Shown here piece after piece: positions 1 through 9,388 of a stretch of 64,000 bases of DNA. A program made the position numbers and the translations under genes. The notes beneath the pieces were generated by a model that had not been told where the DNA came from, did not search any database, and was given only the letters and a program-made list of their open reading frames with translations. Source of the stretch: Magicicada septendecula (taxonomy: Eukaryota; Arthropoda; Insecta; Hemiptera; Cicadidae); contig CM068369.1 of the NCBI GenBank assembly GCA_034769895.1, positions 429,561,479 to 429,625,478 of the forward strand, in the 5' to 3' direction. Each line of letters opens with the position of its first letter. The stretch's first letter is position 1.

Positions 1-345
1 CTGTGCTTGTTTGTTGTTATCGCGGCTTCTATTCAAGGTCACTCCTGCTCTCCATTCCTTTGTCAATTGCATACACCTATACTCCGACTCCATGGTATCT
101 CTCTATTGGATTCATGCTCAGTCTTCTAGGTGGAAGACTTACGTCGCTAATCGTGTTGCTGAGATTCAGCGTCTCACTGAAACCCACACATGGCATCATA
201 TTGATTCGCAACATAATCCTGCTGACATTATTTCTAGAGGATGTCACCCTGACGTTTTGCGCGATTGTTCGCTTTGGTGGCACGGTCCTGCTTGTCTGTC
301 TCAATCTTCTGAACCCAATTTTTTTCACCTTTTTCACCTTCTAAT
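1..345 (+). pseudogene. BEL/Pao pol, RNase H and linker fragment
   Basis: This is the end of the RNase H region of a BEL/Pao polyprotein and the linker before integrase; the window edge cuts off its 5' part. The frame starting near base 11 reads NRVAEIQRLT, then HIDSQHNPADIISRG and LWWHGP, which are hallmark strings of this part of BEL/Pao Pol. RNase H removes the RNA strand during reverse transcription. The reading frame changes near 320-345, in a T-rich stretch, before the integrase continues in another phase. The copy is therefore damaged. Family identity is clear from the motifs; the clade within BEL/Pao is not assigned. Confidence 0.85.
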
Positions 346-1491
346 GTGCCGCTTCCTGAATGTTCCGTTGAGGAGAAACAAACCCCCAAGCTTTCTCTAA
401 TTTCTACCTTACCTATTGATCTCTCTAAGGACTTTTCCTCGTTGCACCGACTGACCCGCGTGTACACTTATTGCTTTCGATTTATCAAAAATGCTAGACC
501 CTCAAAGGCAGAGAAAATTTCGGGAGTTCTTACCCCCACCGAAATTCATTCTACTCTTAACTTTTTCATAAAGCAATCCCAGTCGATCCATTTCGCTACT
601 GAGCTTAATTGCCTTCGAAATGGGGCTTCTGTCTCTATTAGGAGTAAACTGTCTTCTCTGGACCCATTTCTTGATGAGTTTGGCATCATACGTGTCGGCG
701 GACGTCTACAGCAGTCGCAACTACCCTATGATAATAAGCATCCTACTGTCTTGCATCCTTCGGCTCACATCACTCGCCTTATATTCGAGAGTGAGCATAT
801 TCGACTTCTCCACGCTGGTGCTCAACTTGTCCATCATTCACTTCGTCAGCGCTGGTGGATTATTAACGCCAAGATAGTGATTCGTTCCATCATTCGTAGA
901 TGCGTCAAATGTCTCAGATTTAATACCAAATATCAAGCTCAAAGGCTTGGTGTTTTGTCATCTCCCAGGGTTACTCCTTCCAGGCTGTGTTTATTCTGTG
1001 CAGTGGATTATGGTGGTCCCTTCATGATCCGTCATGGCGGGCAGAGATCTAGGATTCTGTCCAAGTCATATGTGTCTCTATTCATTTGCTTAGCCACTAG
1101 GGCCATTCATTTGCAATTGATTTCCGACCTCACGGCCAATGCGTTTATAGCTGCCTTACGTCGCTTCATGGTCCGTAGGGGCATACCTAGCCAGTTATAT
1201 TCTGACAATGGCACGAACTTTAGAAAGGCCCGCAACGTCTTGCATGACCTTTACAATCTCTGGCATAATAAGGATGCCACCTTAACAATTCAATCATTTG
1301 CAACTTCTCATGGTATTAAGTGGTCATTCATTCCTCCATCGTCACCTCATTTTGGTGGTCTATGGGAGAGCGGTATAAAAAGTTTGAAGTATCATTTGCG
1401 CCGCGTTGTCGGCAAGTCCATACTCACGTTCGAGGAGTTTACTACGGTTTTGTCAAAGGTAGAGGCCTGTCTAAACTCACGTCACCATTAA
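346..1491 (+). pseudogene. BEL/Pao integrase (zinc-binding and catalytic core)
   Basis: This open stretch of 381 codons encodes most of the BEL/Pao integrase, which joins element cDNA to host DNA. In order it shows a His/Cys zinc-binding region (HHSLRQRWW ... CVKC), then the catalytic core with Asp in VDYGGPF, Asp in SDNGTNF and Glu in HFGGLWES. These fit the D,D,E triad of retroviral-type integrases. The frame ends at CLNSR followed by a stop. Family members usually continue from here into a Pro-rich segment and a GRPLT-type motif. By family expectation about 25-30 codons seem to be missing at this point, so the stop probably reflects a deletion plus a frame change. Confidence 0.88.
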
Positions 1492-1841
1492 CGGCAATAC
1501 CTGATCCTGACTTGTCACACGTTCCCATCTCTCGTCTCGGCCGTTGGCAACTTCTCCAGAAGTTTGTCCAAGCTATTTGGAAAGCATGGTCGCGCGACTA
1601 CCTACACCAATTACAACAGCGTCACAAATGGAAGTTCGTTAATGAAAACGTTTCCATTGGTGACCTGGTCCTGCTAATCTAGGATAACTTGCCTCCATTA
1701 GCATGGAAATTTGGGGTAATCACAGCCAAATTTCCCGGACCAGACAATTTAATTAGAGTAGTTGACGTTCGTACTCCTGTTGGCACCTTTCGCAGACCAA
1801 TTCACAAGTTATGTTTGGTGCCAGCGAGGGACGAAAAGTAA
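1489..1841 (+). pseudogene. BEL/Pao integrase C-terminal domain
   Basis: The C-terminal end of the same BEL/Pao polyprotein lies in a shifted frame. It reads LTAIPDPDL, then GRWQLLQKFVQAIWKAWS and GDLVLLI, followed by an in-frame TAG near 1680. The frame then continues through LAWKFGVITAKFPG to IHKLCLVPARDEK and a TAA at 1839-1841. The GDLVLL and final PVRKLCLLP-like strings are typical of the last 100 residues of BEL/Pao Pol. The internal stop and upstream frame change show that the copy is dead. The gene end lies just 13 bases before the probable 3' LTR, the usual arrangement. Confidence 0.8.
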
Positions 1842-1853
1842 ACACTACATCAG

Positions 1854-3763
1854 TGTAGCTACTTAACACAAGTATTAAGTGTTGTGTTAAGTCATTATAT
1901 CAATACTATACATATACATTATTATGTTCTTTCTTTATTGTATTTACTATTATGTCTCTATTATTGTATTACTATATTGAGTCAGTTTTAGAGGATATTT
2001 TCTTTATATAAATAAAGGATGTCGTTTATTTTCTTCTAAAATTAAATGTATGTATTTATCAAACATATGTCAATGTTTTAAGAAGATTATGTTAGTTATA
2101 TAAGCACTTTTATTTTTACCATGAGCAAAGGTTTGTATCTTTTCAATTCAGAAATTGCTTGTTTTACTTAAGCAAGAGTCAATTTATTTAATATGTAAAG
2201 CTTCAATTATTTTACGTATTTTCTTGTATACAACATTTGATTTATGTGTCATGTCTATTGGTGTTATTGGTTCTTATGTTATAGATTTTGTTATATAATA
2301 TTCACATGGATTTGGAACTATACAAACCATGTATGCATATTTGCTGCACATTTTTTATTGATATTTGTGCATTGCTATTTCCCTATTCTATGAATTTTAT
2401 GTGTTACTTGTAATTGCTCAACACATGCATTACATTTTTGTATGAACACATTTACTGTATTTGTCACTTATACTATTATATTGTATTTTATGCCTTGTAT
2501 TCATGTATTTTGTAATTATGCAACACACATATTTCTATTATATTTTATCATGTATTTTGTATCTATGTAAAACATATTATTATACCCGCATCTATTGTCT
2601 ATGATTATGCACCACGCATATATTTTTACACATATTTTGCATTTGTATTTTACGATCGCACATATATTATTATTCACGTATTTGTGATTATGACATACAT
2701 GTTATTACGTTTATATACTTGTAACTATTCAACAATGTATAATCTATTTTCGCATGTCAATTTATTTGTGCATTCTTGCAATTGTTTGGTATAGCACGCA
2801 CTATTTAATTATTATACTACAGTGTTATGCTAAATCTATGTTTTTATATGCATATAACTTTTTGTAATAATCTTGTCTATTCATTTTATATTCAATACTA
2901 TTATGTATAAATCGGCTGGCCTTGACTGGCTTGGACTGTTAATCATGACTTGCATAAAATATTTGCAATTTGTATCTGACCCATCAAGGGATGAGTCACC
3001 GATTATTCATTATCAAGCATTATCAGATTATTCATTATTCATGTTTTGTATTGTATACATCTCTGCTAATTCATGCACATTTATACTCATGTATAAATCA
3101 GTTTGCAAGCCTACTGTTGCCTGTTTAACCTTATCATTATCATTAAGGTTTTATCTCTGAGCAGTTTAATGTTATAATATTGTTATCTAACATTTCAATG
3201 TCGATAATCAAAACAACCTACTGATGGTTGATATCTATTAGTAAGAATGTACATGTTTGTGTTTTCTTTATAATATAAATTGTTAAAAATGTATTACAAA
3301 AAAATCTTTCGATTTTTGCGGGCAGTTATGGACAGTAATGTTGGTATTTAATGTGGGAATTGTATAATTGAAAGGTTGGCTAATCTGGTCATAGTCCAAC
3401 TATGCTCGCTACGGCAACATGACGTTACAGTGCTCCGAGCGTCCGAACGCAGCAGACGTGATTTACGCTTGTTGCTTCGGCTGTCATATTAATTCTTTAA
3501 TGTCGCGACTTATTATGTAGGCCTTAGGCCCTACATCATTTCATTCATCTAGCTTCAAGTGTTGCGTACTCGCGCCTTACTTCTATAATGTATAACATTT
3601 TTTGACCTAATGTGATTTCCCAGACTTCATGATGCGTACAAGGCTTAGCTAACCTTTCAAATTCTAAATTAACTTGTAACATTTATGCACAATAAATGTG
3701 TTAAATTACAGTCCACTTACTCATCATTATTTTCTCCATCCTGGCCAATTTAATTCCACTACA
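1854..3763 (+). mobile_element. Probable 3' LTR of the BEL/Pao element
   Basis: A long AT-rich non-coding stretch follows the BEL/Pao stop codon. It opens with TGTAGCTACTTAACAC and a plausible end is ...ATTCCACTACA, giving the TG...CA pattern of LTRs. An AATAAA lies about 70 bases before the proposed end, as expected for a polyadenylation signal. The 5' LTR is outside the window, so neither boundary can be checked by comparison and both are estimates. The stretch ends close to a LINE fragment, which the element may have entered. Confidence 0.45.
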
Positions 3764-3781
3764 ATATTAAATTTTCAAACA

Positions 3782-4395
3782 CTAATTCTTAACACCCTCT
3801 ATGATCATATTTTGACCTACTGCGAAGTTCAATAGTCGGAAACCATTGTCTGAGTGTTCAGAGTGTAAACTATACTTTCCTATATTACTACAAGCATGGC
3901 TGCTTCCCACTTTGGCATTTAAGTCACCTATGATTATTTTTATGTCATGTATAGGGCTGCTAGCATACGCATTCTCCAGCAAGTCATAAAAATCATCTTT
4001 CTCCTCCTCAGGCTTATCATCAGTTGGGGCATCACGTTTATTACAGTATAATTAAAGAAGATTCCCCTAAGTCTTATTTTACACATTCTAGGTGTAAGGA
4101 GTTTAAAATCAATGATATTTGTTTTCATTCTACGGCTTACCAAGAAGCCAGTTCCAAGCACATGGTCCCGGTTCTGACAGCTGTAATACACCGAGTAGTC
4201 CCCTCGATCCATGATTCCAGCGCCAGTCCACCTCATCTCCTGCATAGCCAAAACATCTATCTTATATTTGATAACCTCTCCTATTAATATCTTCAAGGCT
4301 CCAGGTCTGTATAAGGAACGCAAGTTCCACGTCGCAAGTTTAAAATCTTTGTCCCTTTTCCACGATCCAGTCCCAATTACATTAATCCGTCCGGC
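3782..4395 (-). pseudogene. LINE endonuclease domain fragment
   Basis: On the minus strand this encodes an APE-type endonuclease, the DNA-nicking domain at the start of many LINE ORF2 proteins. Visible motifs in order are ATWNLRSLYRPGA, QEMRWTGAG, the LGTGFLVSRR stretch and GDLNAKVGSS. Insect genome annotations often label such fragments craniofacial development protein 2-like. A frame break near 4030 separates the first half from the part with GDLNAKVG. The reverse transcriptase is absent: the fragment stops at about 3782, beside the proposed BEL LTR. That contact suggests the LINE was cut by the BEL insertion, which is inference. Confidence 0.85.
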
Positions 4396-4660
4396 TTTTC
4401 CTTTTTCTCATGGTTTCATAACAATATTATTTTATGGGGTGGGTTGTTAACCCTACGCCCAACCCCCAACCTGGAGGACCAGGGGTTTTATGTTTAGACT
4501 TCCCGTCTCTTAGATGAGTTGCCTTCACTGAGCTAACTAGTCTCATCCACCCGTCCGCAGTAGACCATACTCACTAGATCTATGGGCGCCGCCGTTGATA
4601 TTTTATGTTCTTCCTACGCCAACCCCGCCATGCATATTAGGATATTCCAGACTGCGCATT
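4396..4660 (-). mobile_element. LINE sequence upstream of the endonuclease
   Basis: The minus-strand sequence directly before the endonuclease motif has no long frame. It holds a GC-richer block that includes CTGGTCCTCCAGGTTGGGGG. I recognise this type of block as recurring upstream of this endonuclease in arthropod LINE copies, but from memory only. It probably belongs to the same LINE insertion. The upstream limit is a guess. Confidence 0.45.
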
Positions 4661-4871
4661 AATAATAAAGGAAAACATTACAGCATAATTCATCGCGGCC
4701 TTAACATAGTTCGCGCGGCTTCTGCCACAGTCTAGCTAATGTGTCGAGAATCACGTACGCCACACAGATTCAGCTGGATTCATCTGGAACATTCGATAAA
4801 CACATAGATTGTTCTGTAATGTCGTAACACTATTGTACTACATTCATTGTTAGGCTGTAATGAGTACAGAA
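4661..4871. other. Unassigned stretch before the GA repeat
   Basis: I see no gene or named repeat in the first part. From about 4832 the sequence matches the region starting near 55745, so the duplicated block called copy 1 begins here. Confidence 0.4.
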
Positions 4872-4878
4872 TGAGAGA

Positions 4879-4953
<75 letters not shown>

Positions 4954-4969
4954 AGAGGGAGAGAGAGAG

Positions 4970-5010
<41 letters not shown>

Positions 5011-5465
5011 TTGAGAATCTGTGGCCTGAAGAATTTATAACATAAAACATGACATTGAATGTTGAAAAATGTCAAGTAATATAAAGGAAAGGATATAATA
5101 GAGGTTGCATATTTGAGGGACCTTGATAATTAAAGAAAGGAAATAGACTAAGAATTAACAGTATAATTAAAGCAAATATTGTGTTTTACCAGTTACTTAC
5201 AATGCTATTGTAATAATGAAAATTGAAGCACGGCTAAACAAACAAAGCCACCATATTATGCAATCAACAGAGACTTTTTATATTTATATGAGTCTTCTTA
5301 GTTTTAATATATGGAAGTTATTTTGGTAATTTTCAAATCTGGAACAGTAGACATAAATTCTACATGAAGAATAAAAGGTAAAACAGAGAGAGACAGAATT
5401 AAAACTCCCAAAATAGAGATGAACTAGATGTAAGTCACTAACACATGAAATAACTGAAATGGTAA
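4832..5465 (+). repeat. Duplicated block, copy 1, segment A
   Basis: This segment aligns by eye in the same orientation with 55745-56345. Both contain ATTGTTAGGCTGTAAT, a GA run, TGTTGAGAATCTGTG, and later AACTCCCAAAA with AGAGATGAACTAGAT. The GA run is about 138 bases here but only about 15 in copy 2. No coding capacity is seen in either copy. Confidence 0.85.
4872..5009 (+). repeat. (GA)n microsatellite with an 11-G run
   Basis: An almost pure GA repeat is interrupted by a run of eleven G at 4943-4953 and a few point changes. The matching site in copy 2, near 55796, has only a short GA run, so the expansion is particular to this copy. Purine-only strands of this kind can form triplex DNA. 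Confidence 0.97.
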
Positions 5466-5475
5466 AATAAATAAA

Positions 5476-5523
5476 ATAACCTCTGAAGAAGCTTTTTTAA
5501 AAGTGAAAACTGGTTCAGGTTAT
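5476..5523 (+). ncRNA. Possible minimal type I hammerhead ribozyme
   Basis: The stretch fits the hammerhead core. ATAACCT (5476-5482) can pair perfectly with AGGTTAT (5517-5523) as stem I. CTGAAGA (5483-5489) fits the CUGANGA box. Stem II would be CTTTT/AAAAG (5492-5496 with 5499-5503), with an A-T pair and bulged G at its base. GAAA follows at 5505-5508. A two-pair stem III (AC/GT) with a TG loop leads to a cleavage triplet ending in C at 5516. Such minimal hammerheads are known from Penelope-like elements and retrozymes. The usual G-C closing pair of stem II is missing, so activity is uncertain. Confidence 0.5.
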
Positions 5524-5612
5524 AAGGTAAAACTTTTATGTTTTTACCCATAAAAAGTTTTGTGTTCTGAGTCTTAGTGAAATAATTATATTTAATTTCT
5601 TTACTTTTTATG
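5524..5612 (+). mobile_element. Tail of the hammerhead-bearing element
   Basis: Downstream of the ribozyme-like stretch comes TTTTTACCCATAAAAAG, then TTTGTGTTCTGAGTC and an AT-rich end near 5610. Near-identical strings occur in the two foldback inserts at 25470-25599 and 27520-27657. All three therefore seem to be parts of one short repeat family. The region lies where copy 1 and copy 2 of the duplicated block do not align, as expected for an insertion. Confidence 0.5.
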
Positions 5613-6038
5613 TTATTTCTCTTTTACTAGTTGACATAATTTAATAATTGATGTGTCTCCTTATTCTAAACGTCAGTGGCTACGACGTGAACTACGAAAA
5701 TTTGTCTACTGAAAAAAATATTGGATTTTCATAATTTTTTATTACACTTTTTATAAAAAATTAATTTTTTCCAAGAAAAAGTTATAACTTTGAAAGTATT
5801 TTGCTCATTTACTTTACTGTAGTTCACACCATAGACAAAGGTACAATAAACCAGGCCTGAAATTTGGTAGCTTTAGTCTAAATAGTTTTTGAGATATTTT
5901 TTACAATGTTAAAAAAACATGTGTTTTGGAAATTCAAAGTTAAAGTTTATTTCACAATGGTATAGAAAAACAACAGTGTTGATACTTTTAAAACTCCCCA
6001 GCAGCATACACTACTCGTTCTTTATCAGGTTTAATCTG
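5613..6038. other. No gene seen; copy 1-specific AT-rich DNA
   Basis: AT-rich, with no coding signal and no match elsewhere in the window. It is part of the 5466-7514 stretch that has no counterpart in copy 2. Confidence 0.5.
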
Positions 6039-6527
6039 TTATTTTTTAAGTTTAACCATCCTTCTAGCTCTTCTTTCTTCTAGACGTGCCTTACTAAACC
6101 TCTTTTCTGCATTGCACAACCTCCTCATACCGAATTTCTTCAGATCATCTTCTGTGTGCTTTCCAGTGGCAATACCTTCATAGTTAAGGACTCTTATTTT
6201 AGACTGACAGCCTTCATTGTACTGAAGAGTAGCTTCATGTGCAGCAATTTCTACCACTTTTGTCCCAGCAAAGCTGCTTTTAGGACAACATAGACCAAAG
6301 TATGCTATTGAATGACTCATTTGTGTTCTGAGTTTTTCCCTTCAAACACCTTCTTAATAGTTCAGGTGTTGATAGGTCTAAGAATACAGGTTTAATAAGT
6401 TCCATTATTGGCATAGGTATTGTGTTTTTGTGTGAAAATGTGGCAGCTATATTGTTAAAGGTTAGGTTGGGTGGTAGTTGAGTCTTTGAGATTAGGTAAC
6501 ACCCTCGTTGCTCAGTTTTAATTTCTT
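6039..6527 (-). pseudogene. Mutator-like transposase, C-terminal remnant
   Basis: Two overlapping minus-strand frames make one decayed protein. The first, from about 6527 to 6290, ends with IKPVFLDLSTPELLRRCLKG followed by KTQNTNESFNSILW. The second, 6320 to 6039, continues with CPKSSFAGTKVVEIAAHEA and ends in a basic tail (RLCNAEKRFSKARLEERRARR). KTQNxNESxNSxxW then CPKxxFxGxxxxExAxxxA is the signature of the Mutator-like transposase domain (Pfam family PF20700, recalled) found in many arthropod and vertebrate repeats. One frameshift near 6290 and a stop at 6527 show a dead copy. The catalytic N-terminal part is absent. Confidence 0.7.
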
Positions 6528-6955
6528 ACCTGAAGCACGTTTATAATTAGTGTCTTTCTTTGTAGTAAATCTCTTACATTGAACTTTCTCTTCTTTGTTC
6601 TATTTGTACCTTTTCTGTACATATTTCACTTCATAACTTTGCTACACAACTGCACTTGAAATCAACATACAACAACAATAAGTAACAGCTGATTGCTGTT
6701 CAAATCAGCTGTTTATATATAACAAATGTTCATTATGCAAATAGATATAATCTTTTTAGCTAGACAATATTCATACTACAAACAGGGGAATAGAAAAGGC
6801 CAAAATGAAGTATTAAAAAAAAGATATTCACAACAATATATTGAACCTGCCAAAAATAGGTGAACATTTTCAGATGGATTGCTTTGGTTTTTTACCCATA
6901 ACTTAGCTAAAAAAAGCTCAGTTTTCAATAATTTTTGTAGAAAATAACTCGGACA
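6528..6955. other. No gene seen
   Basis: AT-rich sequence without recognisable coding or repeat structure. Short open frames here show no family motifs. Confidence 0.5.
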
Positions 6956-7630
6956 AAAACCATTCAACCAAATGCATTAAAAAAAAATAAAAAAATGAAT
7001 TTTTGAGCGTTTCAGCTATTTTAGCCCCTTAAGTGAAATGGATATCAAATGGATATCTACAGACTTGCTAAACACTTCACAGTCAATGAAAAAGCAAAGT
7101 AATATCAGCAGGATGAACAAATGGAAAGTGAAACTCAAAACACAAGAGCCTCAAAAAAAAAGAGCCTCCAGGTGGTCTAGTGGCTAACGTGGGCGATTGA
7201 TGCGTTCGTGGTCCTGGGTTCAATTCCCGGTGAAGGTTCCGTACGGCGTGCACTCAGCGTTGTGAGGCAAACTGAGTAGGCGCTGAGATAACAACGCCGC
7301 CTCCTGGCTGTGAATACCGCAACTAGCGGCTGGTGGCACGTAGTACTAGCCTTACACCGTCACACTAACACAAAAGCCGCGCGGTACGCCTTGGTCCTTA
7401 ACGGACTGTTGAGCGGAGGGTTTTTTTTAGCTAAAAGAAACAAATCCATTCAACCAAATGCATTAAAAAAAAAAATAAGAAAATGAATTTTTTGAGCGTT
7501 TCAGCTATTTTAGCCCCTTAAGTGAAATGGATGATAGTCTGCAGACTTGCAAAACACTTGACAGTAAATGGAAAAGCAAAGTAATCTCAGCAGGATGAAC
7601 CAATGGAAAGTGAAACTCAAAACACAAAAC
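6956..7630 (+). repeat. Local duplication flanking a SINE
   Basis: About 190 bases at 6956-7146 recur at 7440-7630 in the same orientation. Both contain ATTCAACCAAATGCATT, a poly-A run, TTTGAGCGTTTCAGC, TTAGCCCCTTAAGTG and GTGAAACTCAAAACACA. They lie on either side of a tRNA-derived SINE. The second copy runs on into sequence shared with 57605 onward. Confidence 0.9.
7146..7430 (+). mobile_element. tRNA-derived SINE
   Basis: The head carries an RNA polymerase III A box (TGGTCTAGTGG, near 7172) and, about 45 bases on, a B box (GGTTCAATTCC) inside a T-arm-like CCTGGGTTCAATTCCCGG. A GC-rich tRNA-unrelated body of about 210 bases follows, ending near GGAGGG and a T run, where pol III would stop. 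There is no further copy in this window. The GC content contrasts sharply with the flanking AT-rich DNA. It is not a tRNA gene, because the acceptor and anticodon arms do not fold properly and the unit continues far past the T arm. Confidence 0.85.
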
Positions 7631-8257
7631 TATGCTAGAGAATACTACTAGAGACTAAGATCTTAAAAGTGCAGACTCATGGTTAAGTGTGCAAACAGGT
7701 AATGAAAATATTGGAAGAGCCGGTCTCAACAAGAGTATTGAAAGCAAGATGATTGGTACAACTAATTGTATATATTAGAGAAAACAATCCTACTTGAAGT
7801 TTAAAACCTACACACATTACAGAAGTAGTTAAGAAGGGAATACAAAGTGTGACTATAAAATGACCGGACTGATTATTCCCCCACATCCTTCTAACATTGG
7901 TAACAGTGAGTAGTGTTGATCATTTACCTGCATGTAACTTTAAATTCTGAAGCACATGCTATCAACGTGTAAGTTCAGTAGCAGCATTTGCTTGAAACAG
8001 TCAATGTATCTGAGCTCTGTTGGAATAATATTAACTATTAATTGGAGTAATGTGTGAGTACGAAAGTCTTTGAAACTCTGCTACAGAAACATAACATTTG
8101 CTAAAGAAGATTTATGGTGATGAGTATCTACCGTGTACTCAGCTTTTATAGTGGTTAAAAAATTTAAGCATGAAGGTTTAATGATAAAAATTAATCTGTG
8201 CCTGGCTGTTGTCATGCATCAAACTGAGATGATAACATTCAAAATGACAATGAAACT
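7515..8257 (+). repeat. Duplicated block, copy 1, segment B
   Basis: This segment aligns with 57605-58368: TTAAGTGAAAYGGATG, then GGTTAAGTGTGCAAACAG, AACAAGAGTATTGAAA, CAATGTATCTGAGCTCTGTT, and finally ATAACATTCAAAATG. The match stops abruptly at ATGAAACT (8251-8257) and resumes at 25197, where copy 2 runs on without a gap. Confidence 0.9.
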
Positions 8258-9388
8258 TGTAGTATACTCGCCTTTTATTTTTTTAAATTTATTTTAATAT
8301 TGTTTACTTTATTTCATCCATTGTCCGGACGCCATCTTTAAAGGTACCAACAATGAAACATAAAATGTTCTTACCTTCGGGCCGGGTGCGGTTAGGCGAA
8401 CTGAAAATAGCAGAACAGGATATTTTCAGTAAATTACTCTTATATTTTTGGTTTACCAATGACATTCCCCTTTTATTTTACTCATAACACTTGTACATTG
8501 AATCCTACTTCGAAAAAAATGAACACTCCTATTCGGCCATGCGGCGCAATTTATAAAATCAAGATAGAAGTAATTATTCCCATTAACATTTTACTTTCCA
8601 ACCAAAATAAAGTATAATAATCATCAATTTAAATTATATTAGTGGTCGCCCAGTGGTCGAAATTCGACCGTAAATCATTAAATTTTTAAGTTTGAACATT
8701 ATTGAGGTTCTTTTGTCAAAGAGTATACCTCTATAATCATTGCATATAATTTTTTTGAATTTTGTTCTATTACGTCAGCTGCGAGCGTGTACAAATACGT
8801 CATTAGCGTGTGTTGTTTGCCTTAATTCCCTGCAATACCTATGAAATTTAAAATTTAATGTTAGTAACAGTTGAAAAAAAACACAATTACAGCTTGTATT
8901 CGTATTTATTTTTTGATATAATTCATTGTCAGTTTTAATTTTTTCATGTTGTTATTGAATCAAATAAACGCTAATAAAAATGAGACTTGACATTCATAGA
9001 AGTATAAGATACATTGTTTTCAATTCCAGTGGATTACATTTCATTTTTGGTAAGGTACAAAATTCGAAAACAGTTTGAAGATTATCTGCTACAAAGCTTA
9101 TATAATTTTTTAATTTTTTTTTCTATGAATTAATTTTAGAGTTATTTGAAAAATATGAAAGATAGGAAAAATGAGGTTTAGCTTGGCTAAGCCATATTTA
9201 AAAAGCAATAACGCGTTTTTTGACATTTCCTTGGGGTTTTTTTATTGCCATACTGACCAGGTTTCGCCAAGGCTACACAGTTATTTTGCCTATCTTTTTC
9301 GAATTATATAAAATTTAAATAAAAAATTAATACAAAATAAAAAATTAAATAAAAAATACGTGCCTCGTATTTTTTCATATATTTTTCA
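8258..9388 (+). mobile_element. Left part of an inserted element (probable solo LTR) and Helitron 3' flank
   Basis: Comparison with copy 2 shows that foreign DNA starts here with TGTAGTATACTCG and ends at 25196 with CCGTTACA. It is bordered by a 4-bp AACT duplication (8254-8257 and 25197-25200). TG...CA ends, a short target duplication and no open frame fit a solo LTR, in plus orientation because an AATAAA lies near its right end. A Helitron sits inside it. The Helitron 3' end must lie between here and 9389, but I could not find its hairpin and CTRR end. No gene is seen. Confidence 0.5.

Noticed and set aside
4830..5075. Ser-Leu repeat frames, also at 49287-49560
   Set aside because: Translations of GA repeats.
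7160..7235. tRNA gene
   Set aside because: A and B boxes are present but the cloverleaf is incomplete and the unit continues for 200 bases, so it is a SINE head.
9170..9270. Helitron 3' end candidates (minus-strand CTGG followed by T near 9257; small hairpin near 9185)
   Set aside because: Stems are only 3-4 bp and the spacing to a CTRR end is not convincing.
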